From a virus: a DNA stretch of 25,794 bases. Below the pieces are notes generated by a model. The model saw only the letters and a program-made list of their open reading frames with translations, was not told the origin of the DNA and ran no database searches. The translations under genes and the position numbers were made by a program. Location of the stretch: positions 1 to 25,794 of IMG/VR virus record IMGVR_UViG_3300026257_000022. The stretch is one strand, 5' to 3'. Each line of letters opens with the position of its first letter. The first letter of the stretch is position 1. Positions 8,918 through 16,563 of this stretch are shown piece by piece.

Positions 8918-10312
8918 ATGAAGAAAGTTTTGATTAGAGACATAGTATTTGGAGGCGAAGATACACCTTTAATAGCTGGTCCTTGTGTTGTTGAAACATA
9001 TAAACTTGCGATAGATGTCGCAAAAGAACTTGTTAAAATAGGAGAAAAAACAAATACTCCTATAATATATAAGAGTTCTTGGGATAAAGCAAATCGGTCA
9101 TCTAATTCGTCTTACAGAGGTCCTGGTATGGAAAAAGGATTAGAAGCACTTAGACGAGTCAAAGATGAAACGGGATTACCTATACTTACAGATGTACACG
9201 AGGTTCATCAAATAAAAGAAATCGAGGACGTGGTAGATATAATTCAAATACCCGCATTTTTATGTCGCCAAACTGATTTGATAAAGGCCGCAGCACAGAC
9301 CGGCAAAGTAGTAAATGTTAAGAAAGGTCAGTTTTTATCACCCTGGGAAATAGAAAATGTAATAATAAAGATTACTGAAGAAGGAAATGAAAATATTCTA
9401 ATTACTGAACGTGGAACGCAATTTGGTTATCAAAATCTCGTTGTGGATATGAGGTCAATTCCTATAATGCAGGAATTCGGATTTCCTGTAATATTTGATG
9501 CTACACATAGCAATCAACTTCCTGGAGGAAATGGTACATCAACAGCAGGTATGAGAAATATGGTACCTTATCTCGCTAAAGCCGCTGTCGCTGTAGGTTG
9601 TGACGGATTGTTTTTTGAAACTCACCCGGACCCTGAAAATGCTAAATCAGACTCATCAACTCAATGGCCATTAGATAGTTTAGAAGAAGTAATTTCATCA
9701 TTAAAGATGAAACCCGCAAAACCACAAATGGTTGTATCTAATAAACAAAGTAAGGCTGAAATTTATAAACAGAGATTATCAGAAAAACTTAATCATAATG
9801 TAGTTAATTTTGAGGATATGGAAATCAGTACAGAAAATAATAAAGAATTTGATGATGGTTTTTTAAAAACTGCTGACAAGTTGATGTCCGAGAGAAGTCT
9901 ATCTGATTCACACCGAGTCTTAACTCAAGAAGATTTAGATAATATAAAGGATAAGAAAACAGAAGTTATTCTTAGTGATGGATATCTTGATACTTTAAAT
10001 CCATATGAGGTTGATGTTAATTTAGTATCTTTATTTAATTCAGCAACAAGATTAATATATATACAACTTGAACCTAAAAGAAGACCGGTTGATTGGTGGA
10101 TGGATAAATTTAATTTTTTAAGAGAACGACACGACCAAGAAGAGTTAGATATTTTTGTGGTTTTCAAAGCAGAACCATCAAAACTTAGGATGATTAGATT
10201 ACCTAATGATTATCATAAAAAGAAAGAACAGGAAGAAAAGAAACGTACTGAAAAGAAAGTTCCTTTAATTCGTTGGAATAACCCTAAAGACAAACCTAAA
10301 CCAAGGATATAA
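8918..10312 (+). CDS. kdsA: Kdo-8-phosphate synthase with unidentified C-terminal extension
   Basis: Residues 1-265 match KdsA, which condenses phosphoenolpyruvate and arabinose-5-phosphate to Kdo-8-phosphate. Hallmarks are K57-A-N-R-S-S62, SYRGPG, DVHE, PAFLCRQTDL, NVKKGQF and FETHPDP. Cys23 in AGPC, with His197, Glu234 and Asp245, matches the metal-binding set of the metal-dependent class (Aquifex type) and not the E. coli type, which has Asn in place of the Cys. Usual KdsA length is about 280 residues, but this protein has 464. The extra 190 residues contain a folded-looking part (about 350-430, ending DIFVVFK) and a Lys-rich tail, and I recognise no family. ATG at 8918 follows TAGGAG that overlaps the previous stop. 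Kdo is normally a core-LPS or capsule sugar, so a phage copy boosts or redirects supply. Confidence 0.9.
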   Translation: MKKVLIRDIVFGGEDTPLIAGPCVVETYKLAIDVAKELVKIGEKTNTPIIYKSSWDKANRSSNSSYRGPGMEKGLEALRRVKDETGLPILTDVHEVHQIKEIEDVVDIIQIPAFLCRQTDLIKAAAQTGKVVNVKKGQFLSPWEIENVIIKITEEGNENILITERGTQFGYQNLVVDMRSIPIMQEFGFPVIFDATHSNQLPGGNGTSTAGMRNMVPYLAKAAVAVGCDGLFFETHPDPENAKSDSSTQWPLDSLEEVISSLKMKPAKPQMVVSNKQSKAEIYKQRLSEKLNHNVVNFEDMEISTENNKEFDDGFLKTADKLMSERSLSDSHRVLTQEDLDNIKDKKTEVILSDGYLDTLNPYEVDVNLVSLFNSATRLIYIQLEPKRRPVDWWMDKFNFLRERHDQEELDIFVVFKAEPSKLRMIRLPNDYHKKKEQEEKKRTEKKVPLIRWNNPKDKPKPRI

Positions 10313-10316
10313 TAAT

Positions 10317-10661
10317 ATGCACACAGCAGGAAAAGTATGGGGCAAGACTGCTAATATTTTTTCTAATCCTAATTTTGAAGTACACAGGATAGAAGTAAAT
10401 AAAGGCGGGTTTTGTTCTAAACATAAACACAAATATAAATTTAATGCTTTTTACGTAGAAAGTGGTGAGTTAGAGATTATAATCTACAAAAATGATTATG
10501 ATTTAGTGGATACGACCGTTTTAAAAGCAGGTGATATGACCATTGCAAAACCAGGAGAATATCATAGTTTTAAAGCAAATTCTAAAACTATATGTTATGA
10601 GTTTTATTGGGCAGAATTAAATCACGATGATATAGAAAGAGAATCTGTAGGCGGTATTTAG
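10317..10661 (+). CDS. Small single-domain cupin protein
   Basis: This 114-residue protein starts 4 bp after the kdsA stop, with AAGGA just upstream. Cupin motif 1 is visible as H36-K-H38 followed by FYVESGEL, and motif 2 as G72..KPGEYHSFKAN with H83 and N88. The usual motif-1 Glu is replaced by Asn43, so metal binding may be altered. Short cupins in sugar operons are often isomerases or epimerases. One possibility is a role in supplying the pentose phosphate for KdsA, but nothing in the sequence proves that. Its stop overlaps the next start by one base (TAGTG), so translation is probably coupled. Confidence 0.7.
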   Translation: MHTAGKVWGKTANIFSNPNFEVHRIEVNKGGFCSKHKHKYKFNAFYVESGELEIIIYKNDYDLVDTTVLKAGDMTIAKPGEYHSFKANSKTICYEFYWAELNHDDIERESVGGI

Positions 10662-11434
10662 TGTTAACGATTCCTATTGAAGAGTTAGTTCGAGATAAAA
10701 GAGTTATTCTTGTAGGTAACTCTGTAGAAATGATGAGTTATGAATATGGTGATTTTATTGATTCATTTGATATTGTAATACATCACGGTGCGAGTATAGC
10801 GAGAACTCCGTCAATGTTCAAAAATCTCGGTAGTCGAACTGATATATGGGTAACAGGGTCTTTTAGGATGAATACCTATAAGACTATTCCTCGAGAATTT
10901 TACGATGGTAGATATAAAGATACTATGGTATTATTTAACAGGGTTAGAACTAAATTATTAGATGTAGATTGTCAAGTGAGATGGGAAAATACATTACCTG
11001 ATATACCAAGAATAGATATGTTTCACGATATTGAACTAATACAAATGTTAGACTCATTGGATTATATGTCCGGATTCGGTGACGGGTATAGAGGCCCTGT
11101 AGATGGTATGAGACCTTCAGGCGGATTTATGTCTATATTATATTTTACTAAAAAAGTAACTACATATAAAAGTTTTGACATAATAGGGTTTGATTTTTTC
11201 AGAAAAATAACAGAGACAACGAGAGAAGAAAGTGCAAAACCATATAGTTGGCATCTACCTATAAGAAAAGATAAAGGTGGACATCCACACAACGCAAAAT
11301 TAGAGTTTGACTATGTATCTAAGTTAGAAAAAGAAAAAAAGATAACGTGGAATATTTTATCTAATTTAAATAAAGAGACTATAAAATATGATAAGAATTG
11401 GATATCCGGCAGTATTTTTGATAATTGGTCATAA
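10661..11434 (+). CDS. GT29-like (sialyltransferase-fold) glycosyltransferase
   Basis: This 257-residue protein starts at GTG 10661, overlapping the cupin stop. It carries the motif series of family GT29: an L-motif-like stretch with V18-G-N-S21, YG..IDS.D and G57-S-R-T-D61; an S-motif-like R151-P-S-G-G-F156 followed by a hydrophobic helix and IIGFDFF; and a late His210...Glu215 pair (HNAKLE) like motif VS. GT29 enzymes use CMP-activated acidic sugars. They transfer sialic acid in animals, and plant members are linked to Kdo addition in pectin. With kdsA two genes upstream, CMP-Kdo is the natural donor candidate, but the donor is inferred. It has no signal peptide or membrane anchor, so it probably acts in the cytoplasm. 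Confidence 0.75.
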   Translation: MLTIPIEELVRDKRVILVGNSVEMMSYEYGDFIDSFDIVIHHGASIARTPSMFKNLGSRTDIWVTGSFRMNTYKTIPREFYDGRYKDTMVLFNRVRTKLLDVDCQVRWENTLPDIPRIDMFHDIELIQMLDSLDYMSGFGDGYRGPVDGMRPSGGFMSILYFTKKVTTYKSFDIIGFDFFRKITETTREESAKPYSWHLPIRKDKGGHPHNAKLEFDYVSKLEKEKKITWNILSNLNKETIKYDKNWISGSIFDNWS

Positions 11435-12141
11435 TGAACGTTTATATAGGATATGATAGTAGACAAGATTATTCTGAAAATTTTTCAGGTGTTGTTAATC
11501 CTCCATATCAAGTATCGAAGTATTCGATAGAAAAATATAATAAGAGTGTAAATATAGAACCTATAATTATTTCAGAATTAAAATTAAAAAATCTTTATTG
11601 GAGAAATACAGACTATTTATCAAGTACAGAATTTGTTTATAGTAGATTTCTCACTCCGTATTTAAACGGTTATGACGGATTAGCGTTATTTTGTGATTCT
11701 GATTTTTTGTGGCAAACAGATGTTAATGAGATATTAGATTATTATGATGAAAAATATTCTGTTATGTGTGTAAAACATAATTATACACCGCCGGAGAGTA
11801 CTAAAATGGATGGCAGAGCACAAACTCATTATCCAAGAAAAAATTGGTCGAGTCTTATGTTATTTAATTGCTCACATCCGGATATTAAAAAATTAAGTGT
11901 TAAGAATATTAATACGAAAAATGCAAAGTGGTTACATAGATTTGAATGGACAAGTGATGAGTGTATCGGAGAAATTCCAGCAACTTTCAATTGGTTAGAA
12001 GGTTGGTATAATGATAGAATTAACCCGAAAGCAATTCACTATACACGTGGAGGTCCGTGGCATACTACGTGGAATGGCCATTATAAAGAACAATGGTTAG
12101 AAACATATAACGAATTAGTTAAGGAGAAATCAAATGGCTAA
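11434..12141 (+). CDS. GT8-like glycosyltransferase (GT-A fold, DxD)
   Basis: This 235-residue protein starts at ATG 11434, which overlaps the previous stop by one base (TAATG). An upstream TTG at 11425 is possible but less likely. The N-terminus has a GT-A start (YIGYDSRQ) and a variable middle. The metal-binding D88-S-D90 sits in LFCDSDFLW. Late in the protein, H202 and GGPW (206-209) match the conserved C-terminal GT8 signature. GT8 enzymes transfer Glc, Gal or GlcNAc-type sugars from nucleotide donors. As part of the same operon it may extend or cap the sugar added by its neighbours. The acceptor is unknown. It overlaps the next gene by 8 bp. Confidence 0.7.
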   Translation: MNVYIGYDSRQDYSENFSGVVNPPYQVSKYSIEKYNKSVNIEPIIISELKLKNLYWRNTDYLSSTEFVYSRFLTPYLNGYDGLALFCDSDFLWQTDVNEILDYYDEKYSVMCVKHNYTPPESTKMDGRAQTHYPRKNWSSLMLFNCSHPDIKKLSVKNINTKNAKWLHRFEWTSDECIGEIPATFNWLEGWYNDRINPKAIHYTRGGPWHTTWNGHYKEQWLETYNELVKEKSNG

Positions 12142-12424
12142 AGAAACAAAGTTCACAGACGATGAACTAAAACAAATAAATGAAGTAGCAGATGCTTATA
12201 GCGCACTACAAACAGAGTTGGGAAACATCGGAGTTCAAAAAATATTATTGGATGAGAGAGTTGCTAAAATTGATGAAAGAGAAGGTGCTATTCGAGGAGA
12301 GTGGAAACAGAATCAGGTTAAAGAACAGGATTTAGTAAAAACTCTAAGTGACAAGTATGGTGCAGGTACTCTTGACCCTAAAACGGGTACTTTTGTGCCG
12401 GTAGAAGAAAATAAACCAGCATAA
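12134..12424 (+). CDS. Small coiled-coil phage protein of unknown function
   Basis: This 96-residue, mostly helical, highly charged protein has a heptad-like section around residues 12-75 and a C-terminal KYGAGTLDPKTGTFVP patch. The layout resembles small hypothetical proteins common in marine T4-like phages (from memory). ATG 12134 follows AAGGAG at 12121-12126 and overlaps the GT8-like stop by 8 bp. It ends the carbohydrate operon and precedes the sheath gene. No function is assigned. Confidence 0.75.
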   Translation: MAKETKFTDDELKQINEVADAYSALQTELGNIGVQKILLDERVAKIDEREGAIRGEWKQNQVKEQDLVKTLSDKYGAGTLDPKTGTFVPVEENKPA

Positions 12425-12431
12425 ATATAAC

Positions 12432-12450
12432 GTTTTGAAATTTTCAAAAC
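12432..12450. promoter_or_regulatory. Perfect 9-bp inverted repeat before the sheath promoter motif
   Basis: GTTTTGAAA and TTTCAAAAC are perfect complements around a single T, and the 12-mer TATTTATATATG follows immediately. It is too AT-rich and lacks the U-tract needed for a strong terminator. It could be a protein-binding operator or a weak end signal for the operon upstream. Confidence 0.45.
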
Positions 12451-12462
12451 TATTTATATATG
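12451..12462 (+). promoter_or_regulatory. TATTTATATATG motif, putative promoter for the sheath gene
   Basis: Exact copy of the 12-mer at 7888. It sits 38 bp before the sheath ATG and abuts the inverted repeat at 12432-12450. Confidence 0.45.
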
Positions 12463-12500
12463 TTTACAACAATAACCTCATTTCATAATAGGAGAAAATA

Positions 12501-14927
12501 ATGGCAGAACGAATTGTATCTCCCGGTGTATTTACCCGAGAGAAAGATTTATCCTTCTTGCCACAAGGTGTCGCAGAGATTGGAGCCGCAGTTGTCGGAC
12601 CAACTCTTCGAGGACCTGCTTTTACTCCTACCGTAATATCTTCAGCAAGTGAATTTGAAGCACAATTCGGTGCTATTGGTGGTACTAAAAACTACTATAC
12701 CGGAATTGCAGTACAAAGATATTTGAATGGCGGAGCGCCAAGTGTAACGGTAGTTAGAGTATTAGGCATTGGAGGATACAAAACAGATGCGATGAACGTA
12801 GTAATAAATACAGGAACTTACAATAATAGGATTCTCGCAACCTTAGCACCATCAAACAAACATCAAGCAGGAATAGGTGATTTATCATCTACTTCAGCAA
12901 GTCGCGGTCCAAATGATGCCGCAGCAAAAGATACAGCAGATTACGCTGAAGATTCATTTGTAATAGATGTATCAGGTTCAGATATAACCCATACAAAAAT
13001 ATTAGGTGCTAATCTTTCAGGTGGCGACCCTAATAGTCTTACAGATGACCCGCAAGATAGTAATAACCATCTTTATATGTACAAATATTTCAATAAAGGC
13101 GGAGATGTTCCAGGAGGTCAAACCGTTACAGGTGATGCTACGATTTCCTCTTCATTAGTAACATTGAATTTTGCAGATGGTGTTCAATCATTTGATGCAA
13201 ATGGAAATGCTTCTACTTGGACAGGTAATAGTTCATATTCTGTAGCAAGAACACCATACATTATGTCACAAAGACTAAATGGTGGTTCAGCGACTAATCT
13301 ATTTAGATTTTATACTCGCGGTGCAGGTGCTGAATTGAACGAAAAATGTCACATTGGTATTACGAATATTAAAGCGGCGGCAACTGCGAACACATCACCG
13401 GATTGGGCTCAGTTTGACGTACAAGTTTATTTGAAGGATGACCAAAATGTATTCTCAGCAGTAGAGAATTATAATGGATGTAATTTAGACCCTGAAAGTG
13501 CTAATTATGTAGTTAATATGATTGGTGATGGACACGAATCAACTGATAATCAAGGTAAAATAACCAAGTATGGTGGATTTGGCAATAGGTCTAAATTTAT
13601 TAGAATCGGTGATTATACCGGAATAGAAGATGGTAAGAATAAAGCGTACGCTCCAATGGGATTTAATAAAGTTAGTAATCCTACACCTGGAGGCACAAAT
13701 GTACCGACAGCATCTTTTGTGACAAGTTCAGATTCAGATAACATTTTTGAGCCAGGTCAATTTCCAGGTTGGGATTTCGCAGGCACTAATTATGTTAATG
13801 GCACTTATTTAGCACCAATTCCTTTGGATGCCGGAACAGGTGCGAACGTAACTTTCTCACTTGAAGATTGTAATGGTACAAACGGTGGTAATCCAGGATT
13901 TGCTGGTTTGGATACGAAATTATCATTGGCTTCAGGTACAAACGTACAACAACGTAAGTTTAAAGTGCCTATGCAATGGGGATTTGATGGAGATAATCCT
14001 GCTCGTAATATTTACTTCGGTAATGATATCGTAGGAAATAATACACAAGGATTTGATTGTTCATCAGCAACTACAAGTGGTTCAGTTGCTTATAAGAAAG
14101 CATTGAATACAATTCAAGACCCGGACTTTATTGACATTAATATGTTAGCAACTCCAGGTATTATTCACGCTTATCATTCGACCGTTACTAACAGAGCAAT
14201 AAGCATAGCTTCTAATCGTGGCGATTGTTTTTATATAATGGACGGCTCTAAATATAACGAGAGTGTAACAAATGCTGTAAGTAATGTTGGTGGTTTAGAT
14301 AACAACTATGTTGCGACTTACTTTCCTTGGGTACAAATACCAAACCCAGGAGGCGGACCTAATCTTTGGGTTCCACCATCAGTAGTTATGTTAGGTGTAT
14401 ATGCTAACAACGATAGAATCGGCCAGGAGTGGTTTGCTCCCGCAGGTTTAAATCGAGGTGGTATAGCCGCACTTGACGTTAAGAAGGTCTTGACTCATAC
14501 AGATAGAGATGAGTTATATGATGGAAGAGTTAATCCGATTGCTTCTTTCCCAGGACAGGGAATTGTAGCATTTGGTCAGAAGACTCTACAATCAAGACCA
14601 TCAGCGCTTGATAGAGTAAATGTTCGTAGATTATTAATTAACTTGAAGAAGTTCATAGCATCATCTTCGAGATTCTTAGTATTCGAACAGAACACAGCGG
14701 CGACAAGAAACCGTTTCTTGAACATTGTCAATCCATATATGGAGTCTGTACAACAACGTTCAGGTCTCTCGGCATTCAGAGTAGTAATGGATGATTCCAA
14801 TAATACTCCTGAAGTAGTAGATAGAAACCAATTAGTTGGTCAAATCTTCTTACAGCCTACGAGAACTGCAGAGTTTATTGTACTTGACTTTGTTGTATTG
14901 CCAACAGGCGCGGCATTCCCTGAGTAA
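12501..14927 (+). CDS. 18: Tail sheath protein (T4 gp18-like)
   Basis: This is the contractile sheath subunit that surrounds the tail tube. The N-terminus (ERIVSPGVFTREKDLS, then GAAVVGPTLRGPAF and the FGAIGG...YLNGGAPSVTVVRVLG stretch) and the C-terminal region from about residue 700 (VNVRRLLINLKKFI, FVFEQNTAATRNRFL-like stretch, then GLSAFRV and TAEFIVLDF) are typical of T4-type sheath proteins. At 808 residues it is longer than T4 gp18 (about 659). The excess lies in the variable middle (about 95-560), rich in Gly, Asn and Ser, which probably forms surface domains. ATG 12501 follows AGGAGA at 12490. A strong terminator lies downstream. Confidence 0.93.
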   Translation: MAERIVSPGVFTREKDLSFLPQGVAEIGAAVVGPTLRGPAFTPTVISSASEFEAQFGAIGGTKNYYTGIAVQRYLNGGAPSVTVVRVLGIGGYKTDAMNVVINTGTYNNRILATLAPSNKHQAGIGDLSSTSASRGPNDAAAKDTADYAEDSFVIDVSGSDITHTKILGANLSGGDPNSLTDDPQDSNNHLYMYKYFNKGGDVPGGQTVTGDATISSSLVTLNFADGVQSFDANGNASTWTGNSSYSVARTPYIMSQRLNGGSATNLFRFYTRGAGAELNEKCHIGITNIKAAATANTSPDWAQFDVQVYLKDDQNVFSAVENYNGCNLDPESANYVVNMIGDGHESTDNQGKITKYGGFGNRSKFIRIGDYTGIEDGKNKAYAPMGFNKVSNPTPGGTNVPTASFVTSSDSDNIFEPGQFPGWDFAGTNYVNGTYLAPIPLDAGTGANVTFSLEDCNGTNGGNPGFAGLDTKLSLASGTNVQQRKFKVPMQWGFDGDNPARNIYFGNDIVGNNTQGFDCSSATTSGSVAYKKALNTIQDPDFIDINMLATPGIIHAYHSTVTNRAISIASNRGDCFYIMDGSKYNESVTNAVSNVGGLDNNYVATYFPWVQIPNPGGGPNLWVPPSVVMLGVYANNDRIGQEWFAPAGLNRGGIAALDVKKVLTHTDRDELYDGRVNPIASFPGQGIVAFGQKTLQSRPSALDRVNVRRLLINLKKFIASSSRFLVFEQNTAATRNRFLNIVNPYMESVQQRSGLSAFRVVMDDSNNTPEVVDRNQLVGQIFLQPTRTAEFIVLDFVVLPTGAAFPE

Positions 14928-14948
14928 AATAGGGAGGTTTAAAGAACT

Positions 14949-14975
14949 AAGGGGCTCATTACGAGTCCCTTTTTT
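14949..14975 (+). terminator. Rho-independent terminator after the sheath gene
   Basis: AAGGGGCTC pairs with GAGTCCCTT across a 5-base loop (ATTAC), giving a 9-bp stem with one G-U pair, followed by a run of T ending at 14975. It probably lowers read-through into the tube gene, which has its own motif at 15048. Confidence 0.85.
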
Positions 14976-15047
14976 CTTATATTATAAAACTAAGAAAAAA
15001 CTAAGAAAAAGAAATAGATTGTTTCACACGATTTTATCATTTCGGTA

Positions 15048-15059
15048 TATTTATAATAG
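15048..15059 (+). promoter_or_regulatory. TATTTATAATAG motif, putative promoter for the tube gene
   Basis: A variant of the TATTTATATATG element located 27 bp before the tube ATG and downstream of the terminator. This is where a new promoter would be expected. Confidence 0.42.
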
Positions 15060-15086
15060 AACAATAAACTTAACAGGAGAAAGCAG

Positions 15087-15575
15087 ATGCCTGATATGAT
15101 AGATGCAGCTGAGATATTTTTTACACCGTTCGAGCCAAAAACGAAAAATCGTTTTATTATGGAAGTCGAAGGTGTACCAAGTTTCTTGATTAGAGCCGCC
15201 AATCGTCCGTCAATAGAATTTGAAGAGATTGAATTAAATCACATTAATGTTAAGCGGTATGTGAAAGGTAAAGCTTCTTGGCAACCTTTAGACATTACTC
15301 TTTATGACCCAATCGTACCAAGTGGTGCTCAAGCAGTTATTGAGTGGATAAGACTTGGTCACGAATCAGTAACAGGAAGAGACGGATATTCTGACTTCTA
15401 TAAAAAGAATGTTAATTTCCAATTACTTGGCCCTGTTGGTGATGTTGTTGAAAAATGGGACCTTAAAGGAGCTTATATTCAATCTGCAAATTTTGGTGAT
15501 TTGGATTGGTCAGTTAGTGAACCTGTAGACATAACTTGTACTTTACGTTATGACTACGCAGTATTACAATTCTAA
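15087..15575 (+). CDS. 19: Tail tube protein (T4 gp19-like)
   Basis: This 162-residue protein matches the length of T4 gp19 (about 163). It has the typical tube-protein layout: a KNRF.MEVEGVPSFLI start, then an acidic strand (EFEEIELNH), KRYVKGKASWQPLDITLYDP, a helix (QAVIEWIR), and a final strand pair ending VDITCTLRYDYAVLQF. It forms the inner tube through which DNA passes. ATG 15087 follows AGGAGA at 15075. It directly follows the sheath gene, as in many myoviruses, but the portal gene that follows gp19 in T4 is not here. Confidence 0.92.
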   Translation: MPDMIDAAEIFFTPFEPKTKNRFIMEVEGVPSFLIRAANRPSIEFEEIELNHINVKRYVKGKASWQPLDITLYDPIVPSGAQAVIEWIRLGHESVTGRDGYSDFYKKNVNFQLLGPVGDVVEKWDLKGAYIQSANFGDLDWSVSEPVDITCTLRYDYAVLQF

Positions 15576-15578
15576 GAT

Positions 15579-15791
15579 ATGAATTTTATTAGAGAAATGC
15601 TATCAAGTGATGCGAAAATCTCGTCTAAACGGGCGATAGGTTTCGCATCATTTGTTATGCTTGTAGCAAGTTGGGTAGCAAATACATTTTGGCAGTTTGA
15701 AGTTAAAGAGATGATTCTCGAAAACTTTATGTATATTACTATAGTTGGCTTGGGCGTAACAGCAGCAGAAAAATTTAGTCGAAATAAATAG
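15579..15791 (+). CDS. Small two-helix membrane protein (holin-like)
   Basis: This 70-residue protein has a charged N-terminus (SSDAKISSKRA), a hydrophobic helix at about 20-40 (IGFASFVMLVASWVANTFW), a short loop, and a second helix at about 47-63 that ends in a basic tail (EKFSRNK). Size and topology fit class II holins, but small membrane proteins of this kind with other roles are common in phages. ATG 15579 is 3 bp after the tube stop with no clear ribosome site, so translation is probably coupled. Confidence 0.6.
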   Translation: MNFIREMLSSDAKISSKRAIGFASFVMLVASWVANTFWQFEVKEMILENFMYITIVGLGVTAAEKFSRNK

Positions 15792-15825
15792 TTTTAATTC
15801 TTAACTTAATTAAGAGGTAATTGTT

Positions 15826-16563
15826 ATGAGTAAATTTCCTACTGAGGTAATAGATTTACCTTCTAAGGGATTAGTGTATCCAAAAGAACATCCACTTTCA
15901 AGTGGTAATGTTGAAATAAAATATATGACAGCAAAAGAAGAAGATATTCTTACGTCACCTAACCTTATCGAAAAAGGCATCGTATTAGATAAATTGTTAG
16001 AAAGTATTATTGTTACGGAAGGCGTGAAATTAGATGATTTCATTATAGGTGATAAAAACACATTATTGGTATCAGCACGTATTCTTGGATATGGTAAAGA
16101 TTATCCTGTTATGCTCGGAGATGAAGAAGTTAGTATTGACCTAACTAAATTAAAAGAGATTTGGATAGACGAAAAAAATCTTGTTGAGAAAAACAAAAAT
16201 GAATTTAAGTATACTACACCACTCAGTAAGAATGAAATAGTATTTTCTATATTAGATGGTCATATGGAAAAGCAACTTGACGATTTAAATAAAGCATATG
16301 AAAAAGCAGGTCAATCGAGAGAGTTAACTAATCGTTATAAACTTATTATTCAATCTGTTGATGGTAAAACAGAAGCAAAAGACATAGACGACTTTGTAGA
16401 CAATCGTTTTATGGCAAGGGATTCCGTAGCATTCAGAGAGTATATAGCAGATATAGCTCCTGATATAGACTTTAAAACTAAAGTCAAGTTATCAGACGGA
16501 ACTGAACAGGAGGTAACGGTCCCAATGACCGTTCGATTTTTTTGGCCTAACGCCACAATATAG
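15826..16563 (+). CDS. 26: Tail/baseplate assembly protein, T4 gp26-like (frame-0 product)
   Basis: This 245-residue protein opens with FPTEVIDLPSKGLVYP and continues with EIKYMTAKEEDILTS, a hallmark of the T4 gp26-like baseplate family. It ends VPMTVRFFWPNATI. From memory, relatives also end in FFWP plus a few residues, so the frame-0 stop at 16561-16563 looks genuine. The family zinc-finger-like Cys pairs are absent here. Codons near the end carry a ribosome-site-like AGGAGGT (16508-16514), a 7-bp hairpin and a run of seven T, followed by an open +1 frame. A second, longer product is therefore likely. The role is baseplate-hub or tail assembly, probably not a virion component. Confidence 0.85.
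   Translation: MSKFPTEVIDLPSKGLVYPKEHPLSSGNVEIKYMTAKEEDILTSPNLIEKGIVLDKLLESIIVTEGVKLDDFIIGDKNTLLVSARILGYGKDYPVMLGDEEVSIDLTKLKEIWIDEKNLVEKNKNEFKYTTPLSKNEIVFSILDGHMEKQLDDLNKAYEKAGQSRELTNRYKLIIQSVDGKTEAKDIDDFVDNRFMARDSVAFREYIADIAPDIDFKTKVKLSDGTEQEVTVPMTVRFFWPNATI
16515..16543 (+). promoter_or_regulatory. Putative recoding signal: hairpin plus T7 slippery run
   Basis: AACGGTC (16515-16521) pairs perfectly with GACCGTT (16527-16533) around CCAAT. Three bases later a run of seven T (16537-16543) is read as CGA-TTT-TTT-TGG. AGGAGGT lies just upstream at 16508-16514. A +1 slip on the TTT codons would move ribosomes into the frame that stays open to 16747. An internal start at ATG 16525 using the AGGAGG is also possible but would still need the shift. 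Confidence 0.65.

Noticed and set aside
12420-12427. CATAAATA as a T4 late promoter
   Set aside because: It overlaps the stop codon of the upstream gene and differs from the consensus; the element at 12451 is repeated exactly elsewhere and is a better candidate.
14836-15099. Forward 87-residue ORF over the end of the sheath gene
   Set aside because: It overlaps the conserved sheath C-terminus and the terminator, and its product has no protein-like features.
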